A stretch of DNA of 64,000 nucleotides from Dyella halodurans (GCF_026283925.1 NZ_JAPDPF010000012.1:1-64000); one strand, 5' to 3'. Shown: positions 1 through 9,392, numbered from the stretch's first letter. Notes: generated from the sequence alone by a model not told the origin. Numbers and translations: made by a program.

Positions 1-2
1 GA

Positions 3-98
3 GCCACGCTCGACTACCACTGCCCTGCGGAGATGATCATGCGTGCGCTGGGGCGTGATGACCTCGCCCAAGCCATCGATGATGCACTTCTAGATTGA
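3..98 (+). CDS. 3' end of an unidentified gene (possibly integrase-core transposase)
   Basis: An open frame enters from the left edge and runs 31 codons to a TGA. The tail contains ATLDYHCPAEMIMRAL. The TLDY-x(2)-PAE arrangement resembles the C-terminal ends of integrase-core transposases (IS30 or IS481 type), where a similar phrase closes the catalytic domain. The fragment is too short to assign safely, and I saw no terminal inverted repeat downstream. It could equally be the end of an unrelated gene. Confidence 0.35.
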   Translation, partial: ATLDYHCPAEMIMRALGRDDLAQAIDDALLD

Positions 99-529
99 CA
101 CCGCCTAACCCAAAGAAAATGGCCTGAGGAGCTCGTAGCATTGCGCGGGATACGAGCCTGACGGGTGTCGCCAGCCAGACAGGTGGCGGCCCATGGCCGA
201 GACACAGCGGCTACTCCGCAACGCGCCGTGGCGGAGAGGGCTTAAGGCACCGGGTTGCCGTTAACCCAAGACTGAGCTGGGGACATAGCCCGGTTGTAGC
301 GTTATCGCGAGCACCCGCCCCTCATCCCAACCTTCTCCCCGGAGGGGAGAAGGAGTAAGGGTGGCGCCTGAGGGGGTGATCGAAGGAAATCGCCACGTCC
401 AACATATTCAACACCTTGAAAGTCATTCGACGAGGGCGCGAGGTGGAGTGACGGTGCGCCTGACATTGCCAGGGCCGCCCATCGGGCCCACAAGCCCACC
501 CCATTCGCCTCCGTATTGTCTCGATCCAA
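99..529. other. Non-coding stretch before the aceE promoter
   Basis: No convincing gene is present. Short open frames here lack ribosome binding sites and recognisable protein sequence. The stretch holds a GC-rich REP-like repeat (314-366), and its right end leads into the aceE promoter. Confidence 0.6.
314..366. repeat. REP-like palindromic repeat (CCCTCTCCCC family), copy 1
   Basis: A perfect 10-bp hairpin, CCTTCTCCCC (331-340) with GGGGAGAAGG (344-353), is flanked on the left by CCCCTCATCCCAACC. Related copies lie at 22491, 33154, 38512 and 38610, all between genes. The shared core is CCCTCTCCCC, a 3-nt loop, its complement, then a T/C-rich GGGGTGAGGGG tail or its complement. Confidence 0.7.
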
Positions 530-558
530 TTGGCGAAAAACCGCGCCGGAGCTACACT
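530..558 (+). promoter_or_regulatory. sigma70-type promoter of aceE
   Basis: TTGGCG (530-535) and TACACT (553-558) are separated by exactly 17 nt, a good -35/-10 pair. Transcription would start near 565, giving a leader of about 78 nt before the aceE start at 643. It sits just downstream of the gap and points at the gene. Confidence 0.6.
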
Positions 559-642
559 CGAAGGGTTCCCCGTCTCTCGCATAGAGAGGCGATCCACCTA
601 TAGCCGCGCCAACCCCCCCGGCGCCGCGGAGAGAAGCTCCCC

Positions 643-3336
643 ATGGATCAGCTCGACGATATCCTCCACCAGGACCTCGACCCCACCGAAACCAAAGAGT
701 GGCTCGAATCGCTAGATGCAGTCATCAACCATGACGGCACCGAGCGCGCGCACTACCTGCTGGAGAAGATGGTCGATTCAACGCGTCGCGCTGGCGGCTA
801 CCTGCCGTTCAACCCGACCACCGAATACGTCAACACCATTGCCCCGCCGAACGAAGCCAAGATGGAAGGCGATGCCGCGATGGAATGGCGTATCCGTACG
901 CTGATCCGCTGGAACGCCATGGCCATGGTCGTGCGTGCCAACCGCAAGCCCGGTGAACTGGGCGGCCATATCGCCAGCTTCGCCTCCTCGGCCACGCTTT
1001 ATGACGTGGGCTTCAACCATTTCTGGCGCGCACCGAGCGCCGATCATCCGGGTGACCTGGTGTTCCACCAGGGGCATTCCAGCCCGGGCATCTATGCCCG
1101 TTCGTTCCTCGAAGGCCGCATCAGCGAGGAGCAGCTCGACCTGTTCCGCATGGAAGTGGCCGGTCATGGCCGCGGCCTGTCGTCGTACCCGCATCCCTGG
1201 CTGATGCCCGATTACTGGCAGGTGCCGACGGTGTCGATGGGCCTGGGCCCGATCCAGGCGATCTACCAGGCGCAGTTCTGGAAGTACCTGGAACATCGCG
1301 GCCTGATGCCGAAGACCGACCGCAAGATCTGGTGCTTCATGGGCGACGGCGAAACCGACGAGCCCGAGTCGCTCGGCGCCATCTCGCTGGCCGGCCGCGA
1401 AGGCCTGGACAACCTCGTGTTCGTGATCAACGCGAACCTGCAGCGCCTGGACGGTCCGGTGCGCGGCAACGGCAAGATCATCCAGGAACTGGAAGGCGTG
1501 TTCCGTGGTGCCGGCTGGAACGCCATCAAGGTGGTCTGGGGCAGCTACTGGGATCCGCTCCTCGCGCGCGACACCAAGGGTGTGCTGCGCAAGCTGATGA
1601 TGGAAACCGTCGATGGCGAGTACCAGGCCTGCAAGGCCTTCGGTGGCGCCTATACGCGTGAGCATTTCTTCGGCAAGTATCCGGAGACGCGCGAGATGGT
1701 CGCCAACCTGTCGGACGACGACATTTGGCGCCTCAACCGTGGCGGCCATGATCCGCACAAGGTCTATGCGGCCTACCACCAGGCGGTGAACACCAAGGGC
1801 ATGCCCACGGTGATCCTGGCCAAGACGGTGAAGGGCTACGGCATGGGCGCGGCCGGCGAGTCGCAGAATCCGACGCACCAGCAGAAGAAGCTGGACGAGG
1901 AGTCCGTGCGCCACTTCCGCGACCGCTTCAATATCCCGGTGCCGGACGACCAGCTCAAGGACGTGCCGTACTACCACCCAGGCAAGGATTCGCCGGAAGT
2001 GCAGTACATGCTGGAGCGCCGTCGCGCGCTCGGCGGTGCGCTGCCGCAGCGTCGTCGCCACACCGACCTGAAGATCAAGGCGCCGGACCTGTCGGCGTTC
2101 GAGCAGATCACCAAGGGCAGCGGCGAACGCGAAATCAGCACCACCATGGCGCTGGTGCGCGGCATGAACCTGCTGCTGCGCGACAAGCAGATCGGCGAGC
2201 GCGTGGTGCCGATCGTGGCCGACGAGGCCCGCACCTTCGGCATGGAAGGCATGTTCCGCCAGATCGGCATCTACGCGCCGTTCGGCCAGAAGTATCGTCC
2301 GCAGGACGCCGACCAGCTGCTGTACTACCGCGAAGACCAGAAGGGCCAGGTGCTGCAGGAAGGCATCTCCGAGGCCGGTGGCATGGCCGCCTGGATGGCC
2401 GCGGCGACCAGCTACAGCATCAGCAACCAGCCGATGCTGCCGTTCTTCGTCTACTACTCCATGTTCGGCTTCCAGCGCATCGGCGACCTGGCCTGGGCAG
2501 CGGGCGACATGCGCGCGCGTGGCTTCCTGATCGGCGGCACCGCCGGCCGCACCACCATCAACGGTGAAGGCCTGCAGCATGAGGACGGCCATTCGCACCT
2601 GCTGGCCGGCGCGATCCCGAACTGCAAGTCGTACGACCCGACGTTCTCCTACGAAGTCGCGGTGGTGCTGCAGGATGGCGTGCGCCGCATGCTGCAAGAG
2701 CAGGAGGATGTGTACTACTACCTCACCGTGATGAACGAGAACTACAGCCACCCGGATCTGCCGAAGGGCGCCGAGGAAGGCATCATCAAGGGCATGTACC
2801 TGTTCAAGGACGCCGGCAAGCCGAAGAAGGGCGAGCCGCGCGTGCAGCTGCTGGGTTCGGGCACCATCCTGCGTGAGGTGATTGCCGCTGCCGAGCTGCT
2901 GGAAAAGGACTTCGGCGTCACTGCCGACATCTGGTCCTGCCCCAGCTACAGCGAACTGCGTCGCGATGGTTTCGATGCCGAGCGCTGGAACCGCCTGCAT
3001 CCCGAATCGGAGCAGCGCGTGCCGTACGTGACGAGCCTGCTGCAGGGCCGCCAGGGTCCGGCCATCGCCGCCACCGACTACGTGCGTGAATACTCGGACC
3101 AGATCCGTGCCTTCATGCCGGATGGCATGCACTACACCGTGCTCGGCACCGATGGCTTCGGTCGTTCGGACACGCGTGCGAACCTGCGTGGCTTCTTCGA
3201 GGTTGACCGTTACTGGATCGCCCACGCGGCGCTGGCCGCACTGGCGAAGGATGGCAAGGTCAACGCCAAGGACGTCAGCCGCGCCATCAAGACCTATAAG
3301 CTCGATCCGGACAAGCCGAATCCGCAGACGGTCTGA
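643..3336 (+). CDS. aceE: Pyruvate dehydrogenase E1 component, homodimeric type
   Basis: 897-residue E1 subunit of the pyruvate dehydrogenase complex. It decarboxylates pyruvate with thiamine diphosphate and passes the acetyl group to the lipoyl domains of AceF. The length matches the homodimeric gammaproteobacterial type (about 890 residues). The ThDP-binding motif starts with GDGE at residues 234-237 and ends near NANLQRLDGPVRGN. The start at 643 follows a GGAGAGAAG ribosome site. Unlike in Escherichia coli, the gene is alone: its partners aceF and lpd lie 17 kb to the right. It has its own promoter and an intrinsic terminator right after the stop. Confidence 0.97.
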   Translation: MDQLDDILHQDLDPTETKEWLESLDAVINHDGTERAHYLLEKMVDSTRRAGGYLPFNPTTEYVNTIAPPNEAKMEGDAAMEWRIRTLIRWNAMAMVVRANRKPGELGGHIASFASSATLYDVGFNHFWRAPSADHPGDLVFHQGHSSPGIYARSFLEGRISEEQLDLFRMEVAGHGRGLSSYPHPWLMPDYWQVPTVSMGLGPIQAIYQAQFWKYLEHRGLMPKTDRKIWCFMGDGETDEPESLGAISLAGREGLDNLVFVINANLQRLDGPVRGNGKIIQELEGVFRGAGWNAIKVVWGSYWDPLLARDTKGVLRKLMMETVDGEYQACKAFGGAYTREHFFGKYPETREMVANLSDDDIWRLNRGGHDPHKVYAAYHQAVNTKGMPTVILAKTVKGYGMGAAGESQNPTHQQKKLDEESVRHFRDRFNIPVPDDQLKDVPYYHPGKDSPEVQYMLERRRALGGALPQRRRHTDLKIKAPDLSAFEQITKGSGEREISTTMALVRGMNLLLRDKQIGERVVPIVADEARTFGMEGMFRQIGIYAPFGQKYRPQDADQLLYYREDQKGQVLQEGISEAGGMAAWMAAATSYSISNQPMLPFFVYYSMFGFQRIGDLAWAAGDMRARGFLIGGTAGRTTINGEGLQHEDGHSHLLAGAIPNCKSYDPTFSYEVAVVLQDGVRRMLQEQEDVYYYLTVMNENYSHPDLPKGAEEGIIKGMYLFKDAGKPKKGEPRVQLLGSGTILREVIAAAELLEKDFGVTADIWSCPSYSELRRDGFDAERWNRLHPESEQRVPYVTSLLQGRQGPAIAATDYVREYSDQIRAFMPDGMHYTVLGTDGFGRSDTRANLRGFFEVDRYWIAHAALAALAKDGKVNAKDVSRAIKTYKLDPDKPNPQTV

Positions 3337-3357
3337 TCGCTAGCCTGAGCAGTCATG

Positions 3358-3387
3358 AAAAACCCGCCGAGAGGCGGGTTTTTCTTT
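3358..3387 (+). terminator. Intrinsic terminator of aceE
   Basis: CCCGCC (3363-3368), loop GAGA, GGCGGG (3373-3378), followed by TTTTT and preceded by AAAAA, so the hairpin can work in both directions. It lies 20 nt after the aceE stop and also between the convergent gene ends. Confidence 0.9.
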
Positions 3388-3411
3388 GGGCGCTGTTGCC
3401 GATGGCGCCGG

Positions 3412-3732
3412 CTAGTCGTCGCTGTCGCGGAACAGATGACGCAATAGCAGGAACGCGCCTAGCGTGCCGGCCACGATCGCCGTGGTGGCGACCGGGTGGC
3501 GCGACACCTGGCGGCGCAGCCGGCGATATTGGTAGTTCGCCTCGTCGGCGAAGTCCTCGGCCGCATGGCCGATCCGGCGTGCATAGGTATTGCGGTGGCG
3601 TCCGAACTGGCGGCGCGCCTCGCGCCCGCGTTCGAGCAGGTCATCAGCCCGATCGGAGACACCGTCCGCGTAGTGACGCACCCGTTCGCGGACGCCGTTG
3701 ACGCTGTTTTCAAGATCGTGGGAGCGGGCCAT
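3412..3732 (-). CDS. Small membrane-anchored helical protein, DUF883/ElaB-like
   Basis: 106 residues. The first 80 are highly charged, arginine-rich and helical, with no hydrophobic segment. Residues 81-98 (VATTAIVAGTLGAFLLL) form one transmembrane helix near the C-terminus, followed by a short acidic tail. This layout resembles the DUF883/ElaB family of C-tail-anchored inner-membrane proteins linked to ribosome hibernation and stress, but the sequence match is only by architecture. The start is well set by a strong AGGAGG site 5 nt upstream. It stands alone, convergent with aceE. Confidence 0.75.
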   Translation of the reverse strand: MARSHDLENSVNGVRERVRHYADGVSDRADDLLERGREARRQFGRHRNTYARRIGHAAEDFADEANYQYRRLRRQVSRHPVATTAIVAGTLGAFLLLRHLFRDSDD

Positions 3733-3837
3733 GGCGTCCTCCTGCAGTCGGAATCAGCAAGTTGCCAGCGCTGGTGTGATCGATGTGTAAACAGCCCACT
3801 GCTTTCGTTCATGCGGCACGAGGTTGGCCGCACGGAC

Positions 3838-5031
3838 TCAAGGCACCGGGCAGCGTCCGCGGCCCCCGGCGGCCAGCATGCGTGCCAGGCCGAGCCGGAA
3901 CGGAGGCAGTGCCTGGCTGGCCCGCAGCAGTGCCGAGCGCGCCAGCCTGAGCGGTGGCCGGTCGTCGGTGAACAGCTTCACGATGGCCAGGGTGGCCAGG
4001 TAGAGCGGTCGGGTAGCCAGGCGATGGGCGTGCTGATAGCGCCGCAGCACGCGCGTCGACGCGATGTCCTGGCCCAAGCTGAGCGCCTGCCGGATCTGCG
4101 AGGACAGCGTCTCCACGCTCAGCAGCCCCAGATTGAAGCCGTGAGCGGTGACCGGATGCATGCCCACCGCGGCATCGCCGACCAGGGCGAAATGCGGCGC
4201 GACGAAGCGACGCGCATACACGGCAACCAGCGGGTAGGTGTGCCGGGTGCTGGTCAGCTGCATGGACCCGAAGCGACCGTCGAAGCGACGGCGAATCTCG
4301 TCGTTGAACGCATGCTCGTCCATCGCCATCAAGGCTTTCATGGCCTGGCCGGGCAGGGTGAGCACGACCGAGGCCTGGTTGTCCCGCAACGGCAGCAGGG
4401 CAAGCGTCTGGCCGTGATCGAACCATTCCAGTGCCTGGTGCTGGTGAGCTTGCTCCAGCGCCATACGACATACGAGCATGCTCTTGCCGAAGTCGTGCAT
4501 GTCGGCGGCAATGCCGGCGTCCCGCCGTAATTGCGAAAAGCGACTGTCGGCGGCGACGATCAGGCGGGCGTTGACCACGCGGCCGTCGGCAAGCTGCAAG
4601 CGGGGTTGGCTTTCGCCAAGCGCGATGGAGCCCACGGCCGTGTCGCTGATCAGCGTAATGCCAGGCTCCTGCGCGACGACGGCGTAGGCAGCGCGTCGAA
4701 TGCGGTCGTTGGGCACCAGAAAGCCGAGCTCCTTGTCGCCCTTGCCGGGCGGCACGACGTTCAGGCCATGCCGCGAGTGGCCATTGAGCACGCGGGCACT
4801 GTGCAGCGGCGTGATATCCGCGGGATCAAGCCGCGCCCACAGGCCGAGTTCACGCAGGATGCGCACCGAGCGTTGCGTGAGCGCGATCTCGCGTCCATCG
4901 AACGCGGGGTCGCGCAGGGCCTCGGTCGTCTGTCGTTCGACGATGAGAATCTTGAGTCCGGTGTCGGCCAGGGACTTGGCAAAGCAGAGGCCGGCAGGGC
5001 CTGCTCCGACGATGACGATATCGACGTTCAT
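3838..5031 (-). CDS. ubiM: FAD-dependent ubiquinone hydroxylase, UbiH/UbiF family, probably UbiM
   Basis: 397-residue flavin monooxygenase. An N-terminal FAD-binding motif GAGPAGLCFAKSL starts near residue 8, and the second FAD motif GDAAVGMHPVTAHGFNLGL begins at residue 285. Members of this superfamily hydroxylate the ring of ubiquinone precursors. The AHGFNLGL form, rather than the GQGFNLGL of UbiH/I/F, is what I recall for UbiM, a broad-specificity ring hydroxylase described in Neisseria and other proteobacteria. The gene is monocistronic, with an AGGCGG ribosome site. A di-iron Coq7 hydroxylase is encoded at 61269, so two C6-hydroxylase candidates coexist. Family sure, subtype moderately sure. 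Confidence 0.8.
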   Translation of the reverse strand: MNVDIVIVGAGPAGLCFAKSLADTGLKILIVERQTTEALRDPAFDGREIALTQRSVRILRELGLWARLDPADITPLHSARVLNGHSRHGLNVVPPGKGDKELGFLVPNDRIRRAAYAVVAQEPGITLISDTAVGSIALGESQPRLQLADGRVVNARLIVAADSRFSQLRRDAGIAADMHDFGKSMLVCRMALEQAHQHQALEWFDHGQTLALLPLRDNQASVVLTLPGQAMKALMAMDEHAFNDEIRRRFDGRFGSMQLTSTRHTYPLVAVYARRFVAPHFALVGDAAVGMHPVTAHGFNLGLLSVETLSSQIRQALSLGQDIASTRVLRRYQHAHRLATRPLYLATLAIVKLFTDDRPPLRLARSALLRASQALPPFRLGLARMLAAGGRGRCPVP

Positions 5032-5190
5032 GCGATGGATCCGCCTGGCCAGAGGCCACGAGAGTGACCTGCCATGCTAGCGAACGCCGCAGCCATCGCT
5101 TTGACACGCATCAAACGCGTGCGGCGAAGCCGGGAATGGGCTGCGCCGACGTCGATTCGCGCCGGTCCCCCGGCGTGGGGGACAACTCGA

Positions 5191-6459
5191 TCAGAGTGTC
5201 TCGATGGCGGTCGCGTCGGCCTGGGCAGGCTCGGCGTGCAGTCGTTGACGCCGCCGCAGCGATGGGAACATGGCCATCCACAGCCCAACCACCACCAGCG
5301 TGCCGATACCGCCGATCAAGGTGGCATTGACTGCGCCGACCCAGGCGGCGACCAGTCCGGATTCGAACTCGCCGAGCTGATTGGAGGTGTTGATGAAGAT
5401 CGCATTGACCGCGCTGACCCGGCCGCGCATCGCATCGGGCGTGTCCAGCTGCACCAGCGCCCCGCGTATCACCATGCTCACCATGTCGAACGCACCCAGC
5501 GCGAACAGCGCTGCCAGCGACAGCCACAGCGCCGTGGACACGGCAAACACCAGGGTGGCGACGCCGAAGCCTGCCACGCAGGCGAACATGATCGGACCCA
5601 CGCGGCGCTCCATATTGTGCCGCGTCAGCCATAGCGACATCAGCAGCGCGCCCACCGCCGGTGCCGCGCGCAGCAGGCCCAGGCCCCAGGGGCCGGTGTG
5701 CAGGATGTCCTTGGCGAAGATCGGCAACAGCGCCGTGGCACCACCCAGCAACACGGCAAACAGATCCAGCGAAATCACGCCCAGCACGTCGGGACGCTGG
5801 CGTATGAAATGCACGCCTGCAAACAGGGTTTTCAAGGTGGCCGGTTCGCGCCGCGGCGGTGCCTGCTCATAACGCAGACGTCCCATCAGCACGGCCGCCA
5901 CCAGATACAGCAAGGCACAGACCGAATACACGGTGCCCGGACCGGCGACATACAGCAAGCCGCCGACGGCCGGCCCCATGATCATCGCCGCCTGGCCGGC
6001 CGAGGCGCTGGCCGCCATGGCGCGTGGCAAGACCGGCGTTGGCACCAGGGCCGGCACCATCGATTGCAGGGCAGGAAATTCGAAGGCCTTGGCCGTGCTG
6101 ACCATGAAGACCAGCACGAGAATGCCGGCCTCATGCGCGAGATGCAGCAGACTGATCGCAGCGAGCGCGACGATCGCCAGCCATTCGACCAGCAGGCCCA
6201 GTTGCACGATGCGGCGGCGCTCGAACTGGTCGGCCATATGGCCGGCCGGCAGCGCCAGCAGCACCGATGGAAAGAACTGCACCAGGCCGATCAGGCCCAG
6301 GTCCAGCGCGCGACCGGTGATCGCATAAATCTGCCAGCCCACTGCCACCGACAGCATCTGGAAGCCAAAGCCGGAAGCAATGCGTGCAAACCAGAACTGC
6401 ACGAAGGCCGGATGCGAGCGCAGCGAGTCCGCCGGGGCAGGGGCGGTGGAGGGGGGCAT
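5191..6459 (-). CDS. MFS transporter, MFS_3/EntS-like
   Basis: 422-residue major facilitator with about twelve hydrophobic segments, beginning HPAFVQFWFARIASGFGFQM. The loop after helix 2 has GHMADQFERRRIV, the GxxxDRxxRR-type MFS signature. The overall look is of the MFS_3 group, which includes enterobactin exporter EntS and macrolide exporters; the substrate cannot be told from the sequence. The start at 6459 is chosen because AAGGA lies 6 nt upstream. An in-frame ATG at 6534 lacks a ribosome site. No transport partner or regulator is adjacent. Confidence 0.85.
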   Translation of the reverse strand: MPPSTAPAPADSLRSHPAFVQFWFARIASGFGFQMLSVAVGWQIYAITGRALDLGLIGLVQFFPSVLLALPAGHMADQFERRRIVQLGLLVEWLAIVALAAISLLHLAHEAGILVLVFMVSTAKAFEFPALQSMVPALVPTPVLPRAMAASASAGQAAMIMGPAVGGLLYVAGPGTVYSVCALLYLVAAVLMGRLRYEQAPPRREPATLKTLFAGVHFIRQRPDVLGVISLDLFAVLLGGATALLPIFAKDILHTGPWGLGLLRAAPAVGALLMSLWLTRHNMERRVGPIMFACVAGFGVATLVFAVSTALWLSLAALFALGAFDMVSMVIRGALVQLDTPDAMRGRVSAVNAIFINTSNQLGEFESGLVAAWVGAVNATLIGGIGTLVVVGLWMAMFPSLRRRQRLHAEPAQADATAIETL

Positions 6460-6609
6460 GGGGAGTCCTTGCGTGGATGCCGGCATTATCGGTGGCTGAA
6501 GGCCTGTGGCAAAGCGTCGCCCATTCACGTCCATGTTCCGCCAGCTTGACCTGGGCTTGTCGAAGCGCGGGCTAGCGTGGCGTTACCTATCGAGCCATCG
6601 AGGTGCACC

Positions 6610-6912
6610 ATGGGCAGGCTGGCCACGCATGTGTATACCGAGCCCGCGCAGATCCATCATCTGGAGACCCTGGTCGGCGAGCTGCCGGCCAATGGCCATG
6701 TGGTGTTGTTGCTCAACGACGGCAGCAGCTACGACGGCATCGTTTGCGCACGTCCGAGCGTGCAGATGTTCCGCGACCGTGATGAAAACGAGGGGGTCAA
6801 TGGGGTGGTGCGCCTGGAACGCCCCGACGTGCCGGACTGGCGTTGTTATGTGTGGCTCGGTGATATCCACCGCGTCGAGCATCTGGACTCGACCCTGGGC
6901 AGCGAGACCTGA
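6610..6912 (+). CDS. DUF3247 family protein (Sm-like fold)
   Basis: 100-residue soluble protein similar to DUF3247, a family almost confined to Xanthomonadales. A Xanthomonas member has a solved structure with an Sm-like fold, from memory. The core NGHVVLLLNDGSSYDGIVCA has the strand-turn-strand look of an Sm domain, and the conserved C-terminus contains DWRCYVWLGDIHRVEHLD. The start at 6610 is set by GAGGTG just upstream; an in-frame ATG at 6577 has no such site. Function unknown; nucleic-acid binding is possible from the fold. Confidence 0.8.
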   Translation: MGRLATHVYTEPAQIHHLETLVGELPANGHVVLLLNDGSSYDGIVCARPSVQMFRDRDENEGVNGVVRLERPDVPDWRCYVWLGDIHRVEHLDSTLGSET

Positions 6913-7044
6913 GCTGCCACGCCGGGACCAGCCGCGGCGCGCCACGCAGGGGTGACGGCTACTGAGGATGAGGATGGCAAGTCAGTTGCATGGGGCCCGC
7001 TATCCGTTCCACTCTAGACACCTTCTATCGCCTGGACGCTGCCC

Positions 7045-7770
7045 ATGAATCTTTTGCGCCTTCGCCTCGCTACCGCCCTGGGCACCGTGCTGGTTATCGC
7101 CGGCTGTTCGTCATCGAGCGACCAGGCCGCAGCGCCGCAGGCAACCCAGGTGCCCGCCGATGATTCGGCACAGAAGCTCGATACCTACCGCCAGCTGGTG
7201 CGCATCCACAACGACGAAATGGCCGTCACCATGGGCAAGGACATCGTCAGCCGCTATCCCGACAGCGCGGCCGCCAAGGAGGTGCAGCAGAGCCTGCCGG
7301 AAATCGAGAAGCGCTACACCGAGACGAGCGAGCGCAACCGGCTGCAGGGCTTGTGGCTTTACCAGGTATCGCCGATGGAAGGCGGCACGCAGTCCACCGC
7401 CACCATCTACAGCAGCCAACCCTCAGGCGAGAGCCGCGTGCGGCTGGTGCTGCGCCGGCACACGGCGTGGGGACAGAATGCGTTCCTGTTCAGCAGCGGT
7501 CCGCATGGATTCGTGTGCAAGGCCACCTGCACCATCAAGGCCACGTTCGACGACAAGCCGGGCAGCATCAAGGCGTTCGCCCCCACGACCGGTGAACCCG
7601 CGCTGCTGTTCAGCGACGACAAGACCTTCATTGCTCAATTGCAGAAGGCCAAGAAGATCACCATGGACGTGACCATGCAGGATGGCGAAAAGAAGGTGAC
7701 CCTGGTCTACGAGGTCGGAGGCTTTGATCCCGCCAAATGGCAGCCGGTGAGCAAGTCCGCGAAGAAGTAA
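7045..7770 (+). CDS. Putative lipoprotein of unknown function
   Basis: 241 residues with a lipoprotein signal: hydrophobic stretch then VIAGC, the lipidated cysteine at residue 21. After a Ser/Ala/Gln linker, residues 45-95 are helical and charged, and look like one TPR-type repeat (DIVSRYPDSAAAKEVQQSL). The C-terminal part is beta-rich with two close cysteines (FVCKATC) that may form a disulfide. I do not recognise a named family. The next gene also encodes a lipoprotein, 60 nt downstream. Confidence 0.75.
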   Translation: MNLLRLRLATALGTVLVIAGCSSSSDQAAAPQATQVPADDSAQKLDTYRQLVRIHNDEMAVTMGKDIVSRYPDSAAAKEVQQSLPEIEKRYTETSERNRLQGLWLYQVSPMEGGTQSTATIYSSQPSGESRVRLVLRRHTAWGQNAFLFSSGPHGFVCKATCTIKATFDDKPGSIKAFAPTTGEPALLFSDDKTFIAQLQKAKKITMDVTMQDGEKKVTLVYEVGGFDPAKWQPVSKSAKK

Positions 7771-7830
7771 GCCGTCCACGCCCGGGCGGGTTGCGCGTTA
7801 TGGAAAACAGGTACTTTTGGAGATCGTGCC

Positions 7831-8277
7831 ATGGCTCTTAAACACATATTGATGGTCGGCGCGACGGTCGTGCTGCTTGCCGCCTGCGCGCGCGTCGGCA
7901 AGGACTACACCGCCCGAGTCGAGGCACGGCAACAGGCCTACGCGGCAGCCGCTGGCGGACCGGTGGACCGCTTCCACTATTTCAGCCTGTGGTCGTGGGA
8001 GCCGCTCGGTGACCGGCAGCTGGCGATCTACACGCGCTCCAGCGAGGCGTGGCTGTTGGATCTCGACGGCTACTGCTCGAATCTGCCGTTCACCAACAAT
8101 ATTGCCCTGACCTCGCAGGCAAGCGAGGTCCTGGTGAAGTTCGACCGGGTGCTTACCGGCCCGCACGATACGCCCTGTTTCATCAAGCAGATCCGTCCGG
8201 TTGACGTGGCGAAGCTGCAATCGCCGCAGCAGGGCAAGCCGCGCGAAATCGAGGAAGCGCAGCGTCCAGCGAAGTGA
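7831..8277 (+). CDS. DUF6491-like lipoprotein
   Basis: 148 residues with a lipobox LLAAC (cysteine 19). The mature part contains FHYFSLWSWEPLGDRQLAIY and LLDLDGYCSNLPF and ends in a Lys/Gln/Pro-rich tail. The W-x-P-L-x-D...L-V/I-Y-T pattern with two later cysteines is typical of DUF6491 lipoproteins in Xanthomonadales, function unknown. A GGAG ribosome site precedes the start. It probably shares a transcript with the lipoprotein upstream. Confidence 0.75.
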   Translation: MALKHILMVGATVVLLAACARVGKDYTARVEARQQAYAAAAGGPVDRFHYFSLWSWEPLGDRQLAIYTRSSEAWLLDLDGYCSNLPFTNNIALTSQASEVLVKFDRVLTGPHDTPCFIKQIRPVDVAKLQSPQQGKPREIEEAQRPAK

Positions 8278-8421
8278 TGGAAGGGGCGAGGGGCTAGTCG
8301 CGAGGGCGCGAGCTCGAGCGGTAAGGCGTGACTTGGAGCTGTGCCAACTGCGTCGACCTGTCAGGCGCTGGCCCAGCGGGTGGTGCTGGCGCCCTCGCCA
8401 CTCGTCCCTAAGCACCCGGCC

Positions 8422-9243
8422 TCAGTGCAGGAACAACTTCTCGGCGATCTTCGCCAGCGGCTTTTCGACCATGTTTTGCACCAGCGGCGGGAGATCGAGC
8501 GGCCGCAGCAGCATCTTGACCGTCATCTCCGCCGGAATGTTCCGGCGCAGCAGGCCCTGGGCGCGGCCGGTGACGCGGCGGAACTCCGCCTCGTTTTCCT
8601 TGTGCTGCGGATAGCACTGGTTGAACACGTGGCGCAGCGCGATGTCGCTGTCTTCGCTCTTGATCTCGTTGACGCGGCGCAGGATCACGCGGAATACCTT
8701 GTAGCGGCTGAAGCCTTCGCGTTCGCGGTAAATCCGGAAGTGGTGGTAGAAATGCTTGTAGTGGCGCACTTCATCGCTCTTGATATGGCCGGTGAGCTGC
8801 TTCAGCACGGGTTCGTCGGTGATGTCGTTGAGCGCGCGGTAAAGGCTGGCCGTGCCGGTTTCCACCACGCAGCGTGCCGCCAGCTCCAGGCCGCGGCTCG
8901 ATTCCAGTTGCTCCGATGTGCACACTGCACCGTATTCCTGCCAGAACGCAGCGAAGCCGCGATCCCAGTCGAACTCCGGCCACACGGTCTTGACGTAGGC
9001 GGACAGCGCGCGGCCGTGCTGCAGTTCCTCGTGTTCCCAATGCTGGCTGAGCCAGGTCTGCAGTTCCTGGTCGCCCGCGAAATGGTCGACCAGGTTGTGC
9101 GTATACAGATCCGAGCCACTCTCGACGAAGGACGAGCTGCACAGCAGGAAAAACAGATCCTCGTTCTGGCGAACGCGCTGGACGTCGATTCGACCGAGAT
9201 CCAGGCTTTCCAGGGTCCAGGGCAACGATGTGGCATAGCTCAC
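8422..9243 (-). CDS. Ferritin-like di-iron domain protein
   Basis: 273 residues, mostly helical. Two helices carry likely di-iron ligands: HWEHEELQHGRAL and, later, SDEVRHYKHFYHHF, the E-x2-H pattern of ferritin-like oxidases. A third helix with ELAARCVVETGTASLYRAL supplies another Glu. Proteins like this are annotated only as ferritin-like in Xanthomonadales; substrate unknown. I choose the GTG at 9243 because AGGAA lies 7 nt upstream; an in-frame ATG further out (9396) has an Arg/Pro-rich non-conserved extension and no ribosome site. Confidence 0.8.
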   Translation of the reverse strand: MSYATSLPWTLESLDLGRIDVQRVRQNEDLFFLLCSSSFVESGSDLYTHNLVDHFAGDQELQTWLSQHWEHEELQHGRALSAYVKTVWPEFDWDRGFAAFWQEYGAVCTSEQLESSRGLELAARCVVETGTASLYRALNDITDEPVLKQLTGHIKSDEVRHYKHFYHHFRIYREREGFSRYKVFRVILRRVNEIKSEDSDIALRHVFNQCYPQHKENEAEFRRVTGRAQGLLRRNIPAEMTVKMLLRPLDLPPLVQNMVEKPLAKIAEKLFLH

Positions 9244-9392
9244 GCGGGCATTCCTGTGCGGGCGGGGCTGGCGCGCGCGGCGCGGCGCTGGCCTGGCATG
9301 ACAATAAGGTGACAAGAGCATACGACGAGATCGTCGCGGCGGATTAACGCCCGCCGACCTGGGGTAGCGGATGCGCCCCAGGCGCCAGCGCA

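Noticed and set aside
778-3225. 815-codon open frame antisense to aceE
   Set aside because: It is the mirror of a highly expressed GC-rich gene; the sequence is His/Arg/Ala-rich without domains, and aceE is certain.
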